A stretch of 50,773 bases of DNA from the NCBI GenBank assembly GCA_040881685.1, contig JBBECS010000044.1:2746-53518 (forward strand), in the 5' to 3' direction. The notes under the pieces are model-generated. The model worked only from the letters and a program-made list of their open reading frames with translations, did not search any database and was not told the origin of the DNA. Each line of letters opens with the position of its first letter. The first letter of the stretch is position 1. The position numbers were made by a program, and so were the translations under genes. Source of the DNA: Acidimicrobiia bacterium. Its GTDB lineage: Bacteria > Actinomycetota > Acidimicrobiia > IMCC26256 > PALSA-555. Of the stretch, positions 34,921 through 44,612 are shown piece by piece.

Positions 34921-36102
34921 GTGTGCGACACGCTCTGCGTCATCGGTGCGGGCCGTTCGCTGTTTGCCAAGAACTCGGACCGTCCGCGTGACGAAATGCA
35001 GCTCCTCGAAGCACACCCGCCACGCGCGAGTGGAGGCACGTTGCGCACCACACACGCCGAGCTCGACGACGCCGGTGCGCTGGCTGTCGTCGGCTCACGT
35101 CCGGCCTGGATGTGGGGCTTCGAGCACGGGCTGAACGAGCATCGCGTGGCGATCGGCAACGAGCGCATCTTCACGGTCGACGATCCGCACGACGCGCCGC
35201 CATCGCTCACCGGCATGGACCTCGTTCGACTCGGCCTTGAGCGCGGGCGCTCCGCCGACGAGGCCGTGGACGTCATGACGAGCCTGCTCGAGCGCCACGG
35301 CCAAGGTGGCCCCTGCACCGAGGCTGAGGACGATCCGTATTGGTCATCGTTCCTCGCGGCCGATCCGGACGGTGCGTGGGTACTCGAGACGAGCGGCCGC
35401 ACGTGGGTGGCCAGACGCGTCGACGACGGCGCGGCGATCTCGAACCGCGTGACCCTCGGATCCGACTGGACCCGCTCGTCGAGTGAGGTCCGCGCCGGTG
35501 ACGACTTCTCCCGCCGGCTCGACCCGACGGTTCCGACCGAGCCGTCCGATGTGCGCCTCGCCGCCACTCGATCGTGTGTGGCCACCGGTGCGGCCGCACT
35601 TGGCCCGCGCGATCTCGTCGCCACGATGCGCCACCACGGCCAGCGGTCCTGGGGAGCGCCCGGCTCCGCCCCCGACGACGTCGATCCCCCGCCACCCACA
35701 GACGCGCCGGGATGGGGCGGGTTCACCGTGTGCTGGCACATCCGCACGGTTCAGGCGACCACCGCGTCGATGGTCGCCGAGCTGTCCGCGGATGCCGACG
35801 TGCCGCTGCGGGCGTGGTTCGCGCTTGGAAGCCCGTGCACCAGCGTGTACCTCCCGACGTTCCCGCCCTCGGTGGCCGAGCCATTGGCCGAGACCGAGAC
35901 GTGGCATCGCTTCGCCCGGTTGCGCGACCGAGTCGAGGAGAACGGCACCGTCCTCGCGGAGATCCGTGCCGTGCTGGCACCGCTCGAGACTGCACTCTGG
36001 GAGGAAGCCGACGAGGCTGCCCCCGACCCCAAGGAGCGATCGACGTTCGCTGCTCGAGCATGGCCGGCGGTGGACGCGGCGCTCACGCGCCTCGGCGTCT
36101 GA
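34921..36102 (+). CDS. C69/secernin-like Ntn hydrolase
   Basis: The protein has 393 residues. The N-terminus (MCDTLCVIG...) places a cysteine at position 2; in C69 dipeptidases and secernins that cysteine becomes the N-terminal nucleophile after the initiator Met is removed. SLFAKNSDRP and WGFEHGLNEHRVAIGNE are also typical of the family. It probably cleaves peptides or amide bonds in the cytoplasm, and its place behind the metallopeptidase suggests shared peptide turnover. The start is GTG 34921. Confidence 0.85.
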   Translation: MCDTLCVIGAGRSLFAKNSDRPRDEMQLLEAHPPRASGGTLRTTHAELDDAGALAVVGSRPAWMWGFEHGLNEHRVAIGNERIFTVDDPHDAPPSLTGMDLVRLGLERGRSADEAVDVMTSLLERHGQGGPCTEAEDDPYWSSFLAADPDGAWVLETSGRTWVARRVDDGAAISNRVTLGSDWTRSSSEVRAGDDFSRRLDPTVPTEPSDVRLAATRSCVATGAAALGPRDLVATMRHHGQRSWGAPGSAPDDVDPPPPTDAPGWGGFTVCWHIRTVQATTASMVAELSADADVPLRAWFALGSPCTSVYLPTFPPSVAEPLAETETWHRFARLRDRVEENGTVLAEIRAVLAPLETALWEEADEAAPDPKERSTFAARAWPAVDAALTRLGV

Positions 36103-36137
36103 TCACCCTCGGTACGTTCGACCTGAAGCGAACGCCC

Positions 36138-36160
36138 GCGCCGCAGGTACCCTGCGGCGC
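36138..36160. terminator. Perfect 10-bp hairpin in the leader of the acyl-CoA ligase
   Basis: GCGCCGCAGG (36138-36147), TAC, then CCTGCGGCGC (36151-36160). It lies between the C69 gene and the acyl-CoA ligase. A second, 6-bp stem (CGGCCC-GTA-GGGCCG, 36183-36197) sits just before the ligase ribosome site. It may be a terminator or a leader structure. Confidence 0.5.
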
Positions 36161-36209
36161 AGTGAGCGGGGCCCGAGCGGCCCGGCCCGTAGGGCCGAGA
36201 GCGGAGAAG

Positions 36210-37814
36210 ATGCCTGCGACGTACAACCTCGCCGACCTGTGGGAGCTCGTGGTCGATGCGGTACCCGACCAGGAGGCCATGGTCTGCGGCGCGCGCCGAT
36301 TGACGTTCGCCGACGCGGACGAGCGAGCGAACCGTCTCGCGCATGTGCTGAGCGAGCACGGCGTCGGCGCCGGGAACCACGTCGGGCTGTACCTCTACAA
36401 CGGCACGGAGTACCTCGAGGCGATGCTGGCGGCCTTCAAGCTCCGCGCCGTCCCGGTGAACGTGAACTACCGCTATGTGGAGGGCGAGCTGCGGTACCTG
36501 CTCGACAACGCCGAGGCCAAGGCGGTGGTGCTCCATCGTGAGCTCACGCCACGGCTCGCCGCAGTCGAGGAGGATCTGCCCGGTCTCAACGCAGCCGTCT
36601 GGGTGGATGACGAATCGGGTATCGAGGTTCAGCTGCGCAACGGGGTGGAGTACGAAGCCGCGCTCGCGACTGCGTCACCTGCGCGCGACTTCGGTCCTCG
36701 CTCGGCCGACGACCTGTACATCCTCTATACGGGTGGGACCACCGGGATGCCCAAGGGCGTGATGTGGCGTCACGAAGACATCTTCTTCGCCGCGCTGGGC
36801 GGCGGTGGGCTCGGCAACCCCATCAGCGCGCCCGAGGAGATCTCCGAGCGAGCCCGAGGGGGCTTCACACGCTGTCTGCCCGCCTGCCCGTTCATGCACG
36901 GCACCGCACACTGGCTCGCGTTTGGCGCCCTCTACACGGGCGGAGCCGTGATCATCGACGATCACCGACACCTCGACCCGGTGCACGTGTGGGAGCTCGT
37001 GCACTCCGAGCGCGTCAACTTCCTCGTGTTCGTGGGCGACGCCATGGGGAGACCCCTGTCCGAAGCCCTCGATCAGCTCCCGGCGTCAGTCGACTTGAGC
37101 CCGACGATTGTCATCGTGTCGGGTGGCGCGATCCTCTCGCCGTCGGTCAAGCGCGAGCTCGCGACCAAGCTCCCGAACGCGATCCTGGTCGATGGGATCG
37201 GCGCGTCGGAGACCGGCAGTCAAGGAACGATGGTCGCGGCCAAAGACAGCGAGATCCCTTCGCAACCGCGCTTCGCGATGACCGACGACAACACCGTGCT
37301 GACGGACGACATGAAGCCGGCCGCGGTGGGCGAGGTCGGGAAGCTGGCCCGGCGCGGCCACATCCCGATGGGCTACTTCAACGACCCGGAGAAGTCGGCA
37401 GCCACCTTCCCGATGGTCGACGGCGTTCGGTGGTCGGTTCCCGGCGATCACGCCCGCATCGAGGATGACGGGACGATCACCGTGCTCGGGCGCGGCTCGG
37501 TCTCCATCAACACCGGCGGCGAGAAGGTGTACCCAGAAGAGGTCGAGGGCGTGCTGAAGGCACACCCTGACGTGTTCGACGCGGTCGTCGTCGGCGTGCC
37601 GGACGAGCGCTGGGGAGAACGCGTCGTCGCGGTGGTGCAGACGCGGGGCGACACGCATGTCACGGTCGACGCGATCCACCAGCACGCGCAAGGCCGACTC
37701 GCCGGATACAAGGTGCCGCGCGATGTGGTCGAGGTCGACGCGGTCGTGCGCTCCCCGTCCGGCAAGCCCGACTACCGCTGGGCCAAGGCGAAGGCCACGG
37801 ACGCGCTCGAGTGA
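36210..37814 (+). CDS. Acyl-CoA ligase, FadD19-like (AMP-forming)
   Basis: The protein has 534 residues. The A3 loop is [19 protein letters not shown]; the hinge region [20 protein letters not shown] and the C-terminal catalytic Lys in [12 protein letters not shown] are intact. The wording of the A3 loop and of the region [14 protein letters not shown]...[15 protein letters not shown] is very close to what I recall of FadD19, which activates C26 steroid side chains. This is recollection, not an alignment. It therefore probably activates a bulky or branched acid as its CoA ester. The start ATG 36210 has GGAG at close spacing. Confidence 0.85.
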   Translation: MPATYNLADLWELVVDAVPDQEAMVCGARRLTFADADERANRLAHVLSEHGVGAGNHVGLYLYNGTEYLEAMLAAFKLRAVPVNVNYRYVEGELRYLLDNAEAKAVVLHRELTPRLAAVEEDLPGLNAAVWVDDESGIEVQLRNGVEYEAALATASPARDFGPRSADDLYILYTGGTTGMPKGVMWRHEDIFFAALGGGGLGNPISAPEEISERARGGFTRCLPACPFMHGTAHWLAFGALYTGGAVIIDDHRHLDPVHVWELVHSERVNFLVFVGDAMGRPLSEALDQLPASVDLSPTIVIVSGGAILSPSVKRELATKLPNAILVDGIGASETGSQGTMVAAKDSEIPSQPRFAMTDDNTVLTDDMKPAAVGEVGKLARRGHIPMGYFNDPEKSAATFPMVDGVRWSVPGDHARIEDDGTITVLGRGSVSINTGGEKVYPEEVEGVLKAHPDVFDAVVVGVPDERWGERVVAVVQTRGDTHVTVDAIHQHAQGRLAGYKVPRDVVEVDAVVRSPSGKPDYRWAKAKATDALE

Positions 37815-39856
37815 ACCGGCTCGCGAACGAGACCAGCCCGTACCTGCGCCAGCACGCTGACAACCCGGTCGAGTGGTTCCCGTGGGGTGAGGAAGCGTTC
37901 GCCGAGGCTCGCGACCGCGATCGCCCGATCCTGCTGTCGGTGGGCTACTCAGCGTGCCATTGGTGCCACGTCATGGCCCACGAGTCGTTCGAAGACGCCG
38001 ACGTGGCCGCGGAGATGAACCGGCTCTTCGTCAACGTGAAGGTCGACCGCGAGGAGCGCCCCGACGTCGACGCCATCTACATGCAAGCGGTGCAGGCGAT
38101 GACGGGGCACGGGGGTTGGCCGATGACGGTCTTCCTCGCCCCTGACGGTCGTCCGTTCTACGGCGGCACGTATTACCCGAAGGACGACCGCCAGGGCATG
38201 CCGGGCTTCGTGCGGGTGATGCACGCGATCGACGAGGCGTGGACCTCGCGGCGCGACGAGCTGCTCGACGCTGCAGGCCGACTCCGCGAGGCCATCGAGC
38301 GCACGACCGCGCTCGGCGGTGGCGGCGGTGCCGATCCGAGTCCGGAGATCCTGGACGACGCTTGGACCAACATCCGACAGCAGTTCGACCCGCGATTCGG
38401 TGGGTTCGGGCGGGCCCCGAAGTTCCCCCAAGCGATGACGCTCGACTTCCTCGCCCGGCGGTCCGTGCGCGAGCCGTCCGCCGAGCTACGCGAGACGATC
38501 ACGGGCTCACTCGACGGGATGGCCGCCGGTGGCATGTACGACCACGTCGGCGGCGGCTTCCACCGGTACTCGGTCGACGACTACTGGCTCGTGCCGCACT
38601 TCGAGAAGATGCTGTATGACCAAGCGCTCCTCGCCGGCGCGTATCTGCGCGGCTTCCTCGTCACAGGCGAGCCTCGTTACCGCCGGGTCGTCGAGGAGAC
38701 CGTCGCGTACGTACTTCGGGACCTCGCCACCGCCGACGGCCGCGCCTTCTGCTCTGCCGAGGACGCTGACTCCGAAGGCATCGAGGGCAAGTTCTACTTG
38801 TGGTCGCTGGCAGAGATCGAAGAGATCTGCGGTGACGACGCGGCCGAGGTGATCCGATACTGCGGCGTCACCGCCAGCGGCAACTTCACCGACCCGCACA
38901 CGGCGTACAGCGGCAACATCCTGCACGCCGTCGATCGCACCGAGGACCGCCCTGCTGCGGTGGAGCGTGCGTTCCGGCGCCTGTTCGAGGTGCGCTCCCA
39001 GCGGGCCCGGCCCGGCCTGGATGACAAGGTGCTGCTCGCGTGGAACGCATTGTTCCTGCGCACGTTGGCCGAGGTGGCGGCCGCGCTCGAGCGCGACGAT
39101 TGGATGGACACCGCACGCGCAAACGCCCGCTTCCTGTTGAGCGAGCTTCGGCGTGACGACGGCCGATTGCTGCGCTCGTGGCAAGGCGGCCGCGCCAACC
39201 TGCTGGCGTACGCGGAGGACTACGCGGCGTTGCTCGAGGCGCTGATCACGTTGGCCGAGGTCGATGACGTGGCCTGGCTCGGGGAGGCGCGCGCCATCGC
39301 CGACGACTTGCTCCGGCTGTTTCACGACGCTGAACGCGGCGGCTTCTTCACGACGGGAAGCGACGCCGAAGAGTTGATCGTGCGGCCCAAGGACATGCAG
39401 GACAACGCGACACCGTCGGAGAACTCACTCGCATGCAACGGCCTGCTCCGACTCGCGGCGCTCATCGGCGAGTCGCGCTACGAAGAGCTCGCGGGAGCCT
39501 GGCTGCGCGGATTGGCCCCGCTCCTCGGCGAGCACCCGACAGCATTCGCGTACCTGCTGGGCGCGCTCGAACGCTTCGTCACGCCACCGATCGAGGTCGC
39601 CGTCATCGGTGCACCCGGCGATCACGCCGACGCGCTGTGGCACGAGGTCACGAGTCGCGTGCTGCCCTCAGCAGTCGTCCTACGAGCGGAAGCCGGGAAG
39701 GGCGCCGAACACTCACCCTTGTTGGCAGATCGCCCCCTCGTAGACGGCAGCCCCACGGCCTACGTCTGCCAGCACTACGCGTGCCAACAACCCGTCACCG
39801 ACCCAGCGGAGCTACGCGCACAACTCGACGCCGCGGTAAAGAGCACGTCGGTCTGA
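37811..39856 (+). CDS. DUF255 thioredoxin-domain protein (YyaL/SPATA20-like)
   Basis: The protein has 681 residues. The N-terminal thioredoxin-like domain starts with [21 protein letters not shown] and has the CxxC pair C49-C52 in SACHWCHVM. The remaining ~500 residues form an (alpha/alpha)6 barrel like N-acyl-glucosamine 2-epimerases ([25 protein letters not shown]). The family is widespread but has no established reaction. GTG 37811 overlaps the acyl-CoA ligase stop by 4 nt, so it is co-translated with it. Confidence 0.93.
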   Translation: MNRLANETSPYLRQHADNPVEWFPWGEEAFAEARDRDRPILLSVGYSACHWCHVMAHESFEDADVAAEMNRLFVNVKVDREERPDVDAIYMQAVQAMTGHGGWPMTVFLAPDGRPFYGGTYYPKDDRQGMPGFVRVMHAIDEAWTSRRDELLDAAGRLREAIERTTALGGGGGADPSPEILDDAWTNIRQQFDPRFGGFGRAPKFPQAMTLDFLARRSVREPSAELRETITGSLDGMAAGGMYDHVGGGFHRYSVDDYWLVPHFEKMLYDQALLAGAYLRGFLVTGEPRYRRVVEETVAYVLRDLATADGRAFCSAEDADSEGIEGKFYLWSLAEIEEICGDDAAEVIRYCGVTASGNFTDPHTAYSGNILHAVDRTEDRPAAVERAFRRLFEVRSQRARPGLDDKVLLAWNALFLRTLAEVAAALERDDWMDTARANARFLLSELRRDDGRLLRSWQGGRANLLAYAEDYAALLEALITLAEVDDVAWLGEARAIADDLLRLFHDAERGGFFTTGSDAEELIVRPKDMQDNATPSENSLACNGLLRLAALIGESRYEELAGAWLRGLAPLLGEHPTAFAYLLGALERFVTPPIEVAVIGAPGDHADALWHEVTSRVLPSAVVLRAEAGKGAEHSPLLADRPLVDGSPTAYVCQHYACQQPVTDPAELRAQLDAAVKSTSV

Positions 39857-39879
39857 TTGGTCGTGACCTTTTCGGACTG

Positions 39880-39918
39880 GCTGTGTGAGCGCCGCCGGAG
39901 GCGGCGCATTCACACAGC
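39880..39918. terminator. Long GC hairpin between convergent genes
   Basis: An 8-bp core, GCGCCGCC (39889-39896) and GGCGGCGC (39900-39907), has a GGA loop. It continues, after a 2-nt bulge, into a second 9-bp stem (39880-39888 with 39910-39918). It lies between the DUF255 stop and the stop of the unknown 222-residue gene, touching the latter's stop codon. Confidence 0.65.
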
Positions 39919-40586
39919 TAAGACTTGGGCCCTGCCAGGCCGTCGGCGAGCTGCTCGGCCATCGCCCAGCCGTACGCGATGAGTGCCTCGCCCTTCGCGG
40001 GCTCGAGGGTGCCGACGAGGTCGGCCGCGGCCTTGCCGCCGAGCTTCACGTGGCGGGAGTCGAGCACCAGCTCGCTCGTCTTGGCCTTCTTGAGCTTGAA
40101 CGACCGGTCGTCGTAGCGGGCGTCGCAGCCGAAGCGGCGGGCCAGGCGTCGACCCCAGGCGCGCTCTTCGCCGTTGGGCGTGTACTTCGGGCGCGGGCAC
40201 ACGTCGCTGAGCACGCCGAACAACGAGTACGCCGCAGGGTGCGCGATCCGGCCGGCGACGAGCACGTCCTCGTCGGGGAACGAGATCGCGGCCCGTCGGT
40301 AGAGCTCGCCGACGAGGCCCTCGAGGGTCCCGCGGGCGGTGCGGCCCTTTCGGGTCGCCCCGAGCCCCCAGAGGATGCAGGGCGTGCCGCCGATGCGCTC
40401 GAGCGAGCCGAAGAGGAACCCGGAGAGCGCGCTGTCCTCGGTGAGGACGGCCACGAGGGGGAACTGCTCGACGTGATGGTCGAGCTGCTCCTCGGCGAGC
40501 GGTAGGCCCACGCCTTGAAGGAACTGTCCGATCTCGTCGAGCTCCGCCGGCTTCAGGGAGATGGAATCTCTGGACTCGACGGCCAT
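39918..40586 (-). CDS. Conserved-looking protein of unknown function next to PPK2
   Basis: The protein has 222 residues and no family I recognise with confidence. The N-terminal half (LVAVLTEDSALSGFLFGSLE followed by an Arg/Gly-rich RKGRTARG turn) could be a degenerate acyltransferase-like core, but the motifs are weak. It has no signal peptide or membrane segment. Several Cys and His residues are spread through the sequence without a clear metal motif. It lies 48 nt downstream of the PPK2 gene on the same strand, so it is probably co-transcribed with it. Confidence 0.7.
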   Translation of the reverse strand: MAVESRDSISLKPAELDEIGQFLQGVGLPLAEEQLDHHVEQFPLVAVLTEDSALSGFLFGSLERIGGTPCILWGLGATRKGRTARGTLEGLVGELYRRAAISFPDEDVLVAGRIAHPAAYSLFGVLSDVCPRPKYTPNGEERAWGRRLARRFGCDARYDDRSFKLKKAKTSELVLDSRHVKLGGKAAADLVGTLEPAKGEALIAYGWAMAEQLADGLAGPKS

Positions 40587-40634
40587 GGGGACCCCATTGT
40601 TGCCGATGGGGAACGGGGGCGGCCAGTCGACTGA

Positions 40635-41465
40635 TTACGTGACGACCAGACCCTCGAAGGTGGGGTCCGGCGGGGGGAAGCGGGGGTCGAGCCGGCGGAA
40701 CGTCGCCACGAGGAGGGTCGCGACCGCGAAGTCGCGCACCCATTTCCGGTCGGCCGGCACCACGTGCCACGGCGCGTGGTCGGTCGATGTCCGGGTGATG
40801 ACCTCTTCGTACGTGGTGCGGTACTCGTCCCACCGCTCGCGCACGTCGAGATCGCCGGCCTTGAACTTCCACGCCTTGTTGGGGTTGTCGATGCGCTCCT
40901 GGAAGCGGATTCGCTGCTGCTCCTTCGAGATGTGGAGGTACACCTTGACCACCGTCGTGCCCTCTTCGACGAGCATGCGCTCGAACTCGCAGATGTGGCC
41001 GTACCGAAGCCGACACTGCTCGTGGCTGACCGCACCGATGAGGCGCGCCGCGACGACATCTTCGTAGTGGGACCGGTTGAACACGCCGAGCTGCCCACGC
41101 GCCGGACACAAGTGGTGGACCCGCCGGAGGTAATCCTGCGCGAGCTCGTTGTCGCTCGGCGCCTTGAAGCCCGCCACTTGGCAGCCCTGCGGATTGAGGC
41201 CCGACAGCACTTTGCGGATGGTGCCGTCCTTGCCCGAGGCGTCGATGCCCTGGAGCACGAGCAGCACGCTGCGCTCGGCTTCGGCCCACAGCCGGTCGTG
41301 TAGCTCGTTCAGCTCGACGAGCAGGTCGCGCACCAGACCTTGGGCCTGGTCCTTGTTCTCGAGACCCAGCTTCGCGGCCGGGTCATGCGCGTCGAGCTCG
41401 GGCGCGTCACCAGGCTTCACGCGCATCGAAGCGAGGAGGGCGTCCGCGCCACCGGGCTTGACCAT
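40635..41465 (-). CDS. Polyphosphate kinase 2 family protein
   Basis: The protein has 276 residues. The Walker A-like loop is GIDASGKDGTIR, followed by FKAPSDNELAQDYLRRVH and the Walker B-like FNRSHYEDVVAARL. The helical lid follows with SKEQQRIRFQERI. This wording fits class III PPK2 enzymes, which move phosphate from polyphosphate to AMP/ADP or related nucleotides. The start is ATG 41465; the longer frame upstream lies in the EEP gene. It starts 8 nt after the EEP stop, so the two are one operon. Confidence 0.93.
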   Translation of the reverse strand: MVKPGGADALLASMRVKPGDAPELDAHDPAAKLGLENKDQAQGLVRDLLVELNELHDRLWAEAERSVLLVLQGIDASGKDGTIRKVLSGLNPQGCQVAGFKAPSDNELAQDYLRRVHHLCPARGQLGVFNRSHYEDVVAARLIGAVSHEQCRLRYGHICEFERMLVEEGTTVVKVYLHISKEQQRIRFQERIDNPNKAWKFKAGDLDVRERWDEYRTTYEEVITRTSTDHAPWHVVPADRKWVRDFAVATLLVATFRRLDPRFPPPDPTFEGLVVT

Positions 41466-41473
41466 CGCGCTCC

Positions 41474-42262
41474 TTAGTACCGCAGCTCGGCGACGACCCC
41501 GAAATGGTCCGATGGGTAGACACCGACGGCGGGCTCGTCGCCGGCAACTCGACACGCCACGGGCTCGCCTGCGGCCTGGTCGAACGGATACCCGACGAGC
41601 ACGTAGTCGATGCGCCCGTCCCTCGGATCCGCGTCGAGCGCGGTGAACGGGTTGGCACGTGACCACGTGTTCCCGGGTCCACCGTCGCCGGCGGCGGCCC
41701 ACGAGTCGAAGAACACGAGCTTGGGCACGGCTGCAGCCGCGAACCCGGTGAGCATCCGAATCTCATCGGACACGGGATCAGCGTTCATGTCGCCGCACAG
41801 GATCGGGGGGTATGTGCGCTGATCCTTGGTCTCGGCGATGAAGTCGCACACGGCACGAAGCTGCGTCTGGCGCACGTGGCTCTGATCGAGACGCCAGTTG
41901 AGGTGCGTGCAGAACACCTCGATCGGGCCGCGGGGTCCGTCGACGTCGGCGCGCAGCACGACGCGCAGCTCGTTCAGGTCGGCAGGTGCCGGCAACGGGC
42001 GTGACTCCGTTTCCTCGATCGGCCAACGCGACAGGATCGCGTTACCGACGCTCTCGGGTGCGAGGTCGAGCCCGAGCCCAGCGGCGTAGACGTGGTGCAG
42101 GCCGAGCGCGTCGGCGAGTGTCGCGGCCTGACTCTCACCGTCGCGGGTCTCCCACACCTCCTGGAGACACACGATGTCAGGATCGACCTGGCGCAGCGTC
42201 TCGAGGATGGCCGGCTGGCGCGCCTCCCACGGGCCGAAGCGCCACCAAAGGTTCCACGTCAT
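41474..42262 (-). CDS. Endonuclease/exonuclease/phosphatase (EEP) family protein
   Basis: The protein has 262 residues. The EEP motifs are in order: MTWNLWW, CLQEVWET (catalytic Glu), CTHLNWRL, GDMNADPVSD, RIDYVLVGYP and SDHFGVVAEL (catalytic His-Asp). It is a metal-dependent phosphodiesterase or phosphatase; the substrate is not evident. I start at ATG 42262, where the conserved domain begins. The open frame continues upstream to 42454 through the tandem repeat and is probably non-coding there. No signal peptide. Confidence 0.9.
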   Translation of the reverse strand: MTWNLWWRFGPWEARQPAILETLRQVDPDIVCLQEVWETRDGESQAATLADALGLHHVYAAGLGLDLAPESVGNAILSRWPIEETESRPLPAPADLNELRVVLRADVDGPRGPIEVFCTHLNWRLDQSHVRQTQLRAVCDFIAETKDQRTYPPILCGDMNADPVSDEIRMLTGFAAAAVPKLVFFDSWAAAGDGGPGNTWSRANPFTALDADPRDGRIDYVLVGYPFDQAAGEPVACRVAGDEPAVGVYPSDHFGVVAELRY

Positions 42263-42332
42263 CACGCGCAGGCGCGTCTCGATGCGCGGCGGCGGCTCCC
42301 ATCCTGCGGTCACGGGCGGCGACGCTACCCAT

Positions 42333-42462
42333 CTTTCTGGGTCGACTCCGCAGGCTTCGTCTCCCGCCGGTGACGAAGCGGCAAAGCCACTCCGTCCCCT
42401 AACTTTCTGGGTCGACTCCGCAGGCTTCGGCCGGTGACGAAGCGGCAAAGCCACTCCGTCCC
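42333..42462. repeat. Tandem ~60-bp direct repeat in a divergent promoter region
   Basis: Copy A (42333-42398) and copy B (42403-42462) are identical except for a 6-nt insertion (TCTCCC) in A. Each begins CTTTCTGGGTCGACTCCGC and ends CCACTCCGTCCC. Each contains GCTTCG and CGAAGC in inverted order, 8-14 nt apart. The pair lies between the EEP start (minus strand) and the P450 start (plus strand), the longest non-coding stretch of the window at 220 nt. Confidence 0.85.
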
Positions 42463-42482
42463 TACTCGCTAGCCTCCTGGCC

Positions 42483-43682
42483 GTGGCGTTGGACGTGAAC
42501 GTGCTCGACGGGCGGTTCTACGCCGGTGACCCGTATCCCACGTACCGGCGCTTGCGCGACGAGGCGCCCGCGTACTGGGACCCCGTCAGTCGCGTCTGGG
42601 GCATCAGCCGCTACGACGACATCGTCGCGATCGAGAAGGACCCCCGTCGCTACACCTCTTCGCACGGGTCCCGCCCGCGCATCATCGGGGACGTCTCGAT
42701 GATCAACAACGACGACCCCCTCCACCAGAACAAGCGCCGGCTCGTCGCGCGTCGCTTCACGCCCCGCTCGGTCAAGCAGCACGAGGATCACGTGCGCGGC
42801 GTCGTCACCGACCTGCTCGACGCGTGGATCGGTGCTGGCGGCGGTGACGTGATCACCGCGCTCGCGGCGCCACTGCCGGCACGAGTGATCTGCGAGATGC
42901 TCGGCTTCCCTCCGTCACTCGCCGACAAGTGCCGCGAGTGGTCCGAGGTCACGATGCTCCAGGGGGGCCGCTACAACCTCGACGGCAGCGACCCGGAAGC
43001 GACGCCCGAGGTCATGAGCGCGGTGCTCGAGTTCGCGGGTGCCGCGCTCGAAGTGCTGGCAGCACGCCGCGCTGACCCGCAGGACGACCTCATCTCGGTA
43101 TGGGCGCACGAAGAGGTCGAGTTCCCCGACGGCACCAAGCGCCCGATGAACGACGACGAGATCGTGCACGAAGCGCTCTTGTTGCTCGACGGCGGCGCCG
43201 AGACGACCCGCACGGTGATCGGCACCATGTGCCTCGAGCTCATCCGCAACCCCGAGCAGCACGCCGCTCTCGTCGCGGACCCCGGCATCCTCGGAGCCAC
43301 CGGCGTCGAGGAGTTCATCCGCTGGGTCACACCGATCCTCAACATGCGTCGCACCGCAACCGAGGACCACGAGATCCACGATCAGGCGCTGCGCGCCGGT
43401 GACGAGCTCGTGCTCATGTACTCGTCAGCCAACCGCGACGAGCGCGTCTTCCACGATCCCGACACCCTCGACGTCACCCGCGAGCACAACCATCACGTCG
43501 CCTTCGGGTTCGGCACGCACTTCTGCCTCGGCGCGTCGCTCGCTCGCCTCGAGATCCGCGTGCTGTTCGAGGAGCTCGTGCAGCGGGTTCCGGAGATGCG
43601 GCTCGCCGCCGGAGCCGAGCCGAAGAAGATCCCGAGCGCCTTCGCGTGCGCCTACGACGCCATTCCGATCGAGGTGCTGTGA
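42483..43682 (+). CDS. Cytochrome P450 (CYP142-like)
   Basis: The protein has 399 residues. The heme-binding FGFGTHFCLGASLARLE has the cysteine thiolate C348. The I-helix has LDGGAETTRT, where the usual AGxxTT is varied. The K-helix ExxR is in GVEEFIRWVTP. Its wording from the I-helix to the heme loop resembles CYP142, a mycobacterial steroid C26 oxidase, as I recall it. It is probably a soluble monooxygenase for a hydrophobic substrate. The start is GTG 42483, 20 nt after the tandem repeat. Redox partners are not nearby. Convergent with the methyltransferase, 4 nt between stops. Confidence 0.9.
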   Translation: MALDVNVLDGRFYAGDPYPTYRRLRDEAPAYWDPVSRVWGISRYDDIVAIEKDPRRYTSSHGSRPRIIGDVSMINNDDPLHQNKRRLVARRFTPRSVKQHEDHVRGVVTDLLDAWIGAGGGDVITALAAPLPARVICEMLGFPPSLADKCREWSEVTMLQGGRYNLDGSDPEATPEVMSAVLEFAGAALEVLAARRADPQDDLISVWAHEEVEFPDGTKRPMNDDEIVHEALLLLDGGAETTRTVIGTMCLELIRNPEQHAALVADPGILGATGVEEFIRWVTPILNMRRTATEDHEIHDQALRAGDELVLMYSSANRDERVFHDPDTLDVTREHNHHVAFGFGTHFCLGASLARLEIRVLFEELVQRVPEMRLAAGAEPKKIPSAFACAYDAIPIEVL

Positions 43683-43686
43683 CCTT

Positions 43687-44604
43687 CTAGACACTCGGGT
43701 GGAACGGGTTGCCGCGATTCAGGATGAGGGTCGCCATGTCCATCGGGACCGGAAGGTCGCCGCGACCACGCACGATCTGGACCATGTTGCGCCGGACTTC
43801 GACCTGCGGCACGAGGTCTGGGCGCGTGCCTTGCAACAACATGATCTCGACGATCAAGTTCGTCAGGGCCGGCTCGCCAGGGAACGGGCCGCCGTGACGC
43901 TGGAAGTGCTCTCCGGGAACGTGTGCCCAGGCCCAGTCCTCGATGACAAAGACGCCACCGTCGCGGAGACGTGGGAACAGTGCGTTGAAGCTCGCGCGGG
44001 TCGGAGCGTACGAATGCGACGCATCGTCAACAACCAGATCGAGCGGCTTGCCACCAGTTGCCTCGTCGACCAGCCGTAAGAGTTGCCCGGTGTCAGCTTG
44101 GTCGACGCCGTAGTAGGGGCGAAGTCTTCCCTGGAGCTCGTGCTCGTCGACGAAACGCTCGAGGGCGGGCACCGGAGTGTGGACGACATCGAAGGCGACA
44201 AGGATCTCCGGCTCCAACAGCTGGAAGAGGAACGCCGTACTCCCTCCATTCAGGATTCCGAGCTCGACGACCGTCTTGTACCCACCCTCCTTACCGAGCT
44301 TCCGATATGCCTGGATCAGGCTCGGCCGCTTGTACACAAAGAATTCTTTCTCGTCTACCGCGAGGCTGCTGGTCGTGTTCGTGTGCGTGAAGAGAAACCT
44401 CTCACCGCCAATCGAGAGGCGCTCGTCCGGCTCGATCGGCCAACCTACGGCGGCAACGTGAGCGTTGTACTCGGCATCTTCCTCGGGTGGACGGTGGGCC
44501 TTCTCGCCGCCGAGCACGGCCCGCACCGACCCCGCCGCGCGGCGCGCTTGCCGGACAGCGCGGCGACGCAGTTGGGCCGACCGGCTCCACGACCCGCGCC
44601 GCAT
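43687..44604 (-). CDS. Class I SAM methyltransferase (TylF/CmcI-like)
   Basis: The protein has 305 residues. The first 35 are very basic (RRRAVRQARRA). The catalytic domain reads VVELGILNGGSTAFL, LDLVVDDASHSYAPTRASF and GGVFVIEDWAWAH; the DD-x-SH and EDW motifs are typical of the TylF/cephalosporin-hydroxylase-like methyltransferase group. These act on sugars or natural-product scaffolds. It starts 8 nt after the P450 stop and ends the ACAD-ligase-P450 operon. Its base composition looks a little less GC-rich than its neighbours. Confidence 0.8.
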   Translation of the reverse strand: MRRGSWSRSAQLRRRAVRQARRAAGSVRAVLGGEKAHRPPEEDAEYNAHVAAVGWPIEPDERLSIGGERFLFTHTNTTSSLAVDEKEFFVYKRPSLIQAYRKLGKEGGYKTVVELGILNGGSTAFLFQLLEPEILVAFDVVHTPVPALERFVDEHELQGRLRPYYGVDQADTGQLLRLVDEATGGKPLDLVVDDASHSYAPTRASFNALFPRLRDGGVFVIEDWAWAHVPGEHFQRHGGPFPGEPALTNLIVEIMLLQGTRPDLVPQVEVRRNMVQIVRGRGDLPVPMDMATLILNRGNPFHPSV

Positions 44605-44612
44605 GCTCCCGC

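Noticed and set aside
35574-36209. Upstream extension of the acyl-CoA ligase
   Set aside because: It lies within the C69 gene in another frame and shows no similarity; the family start is at 36210.
42263-42454. N-terminal extension of the EEP gene through the tandem repeat
   Set aside because: The conserved domain starts at the ATG at 42262 and the extension is coded by repeat sequence.
42333-42462. Short CRISPR array
   Set aside because: There are only two units, set 4 nt apart, without unique spacers, and no cas genes nearby.
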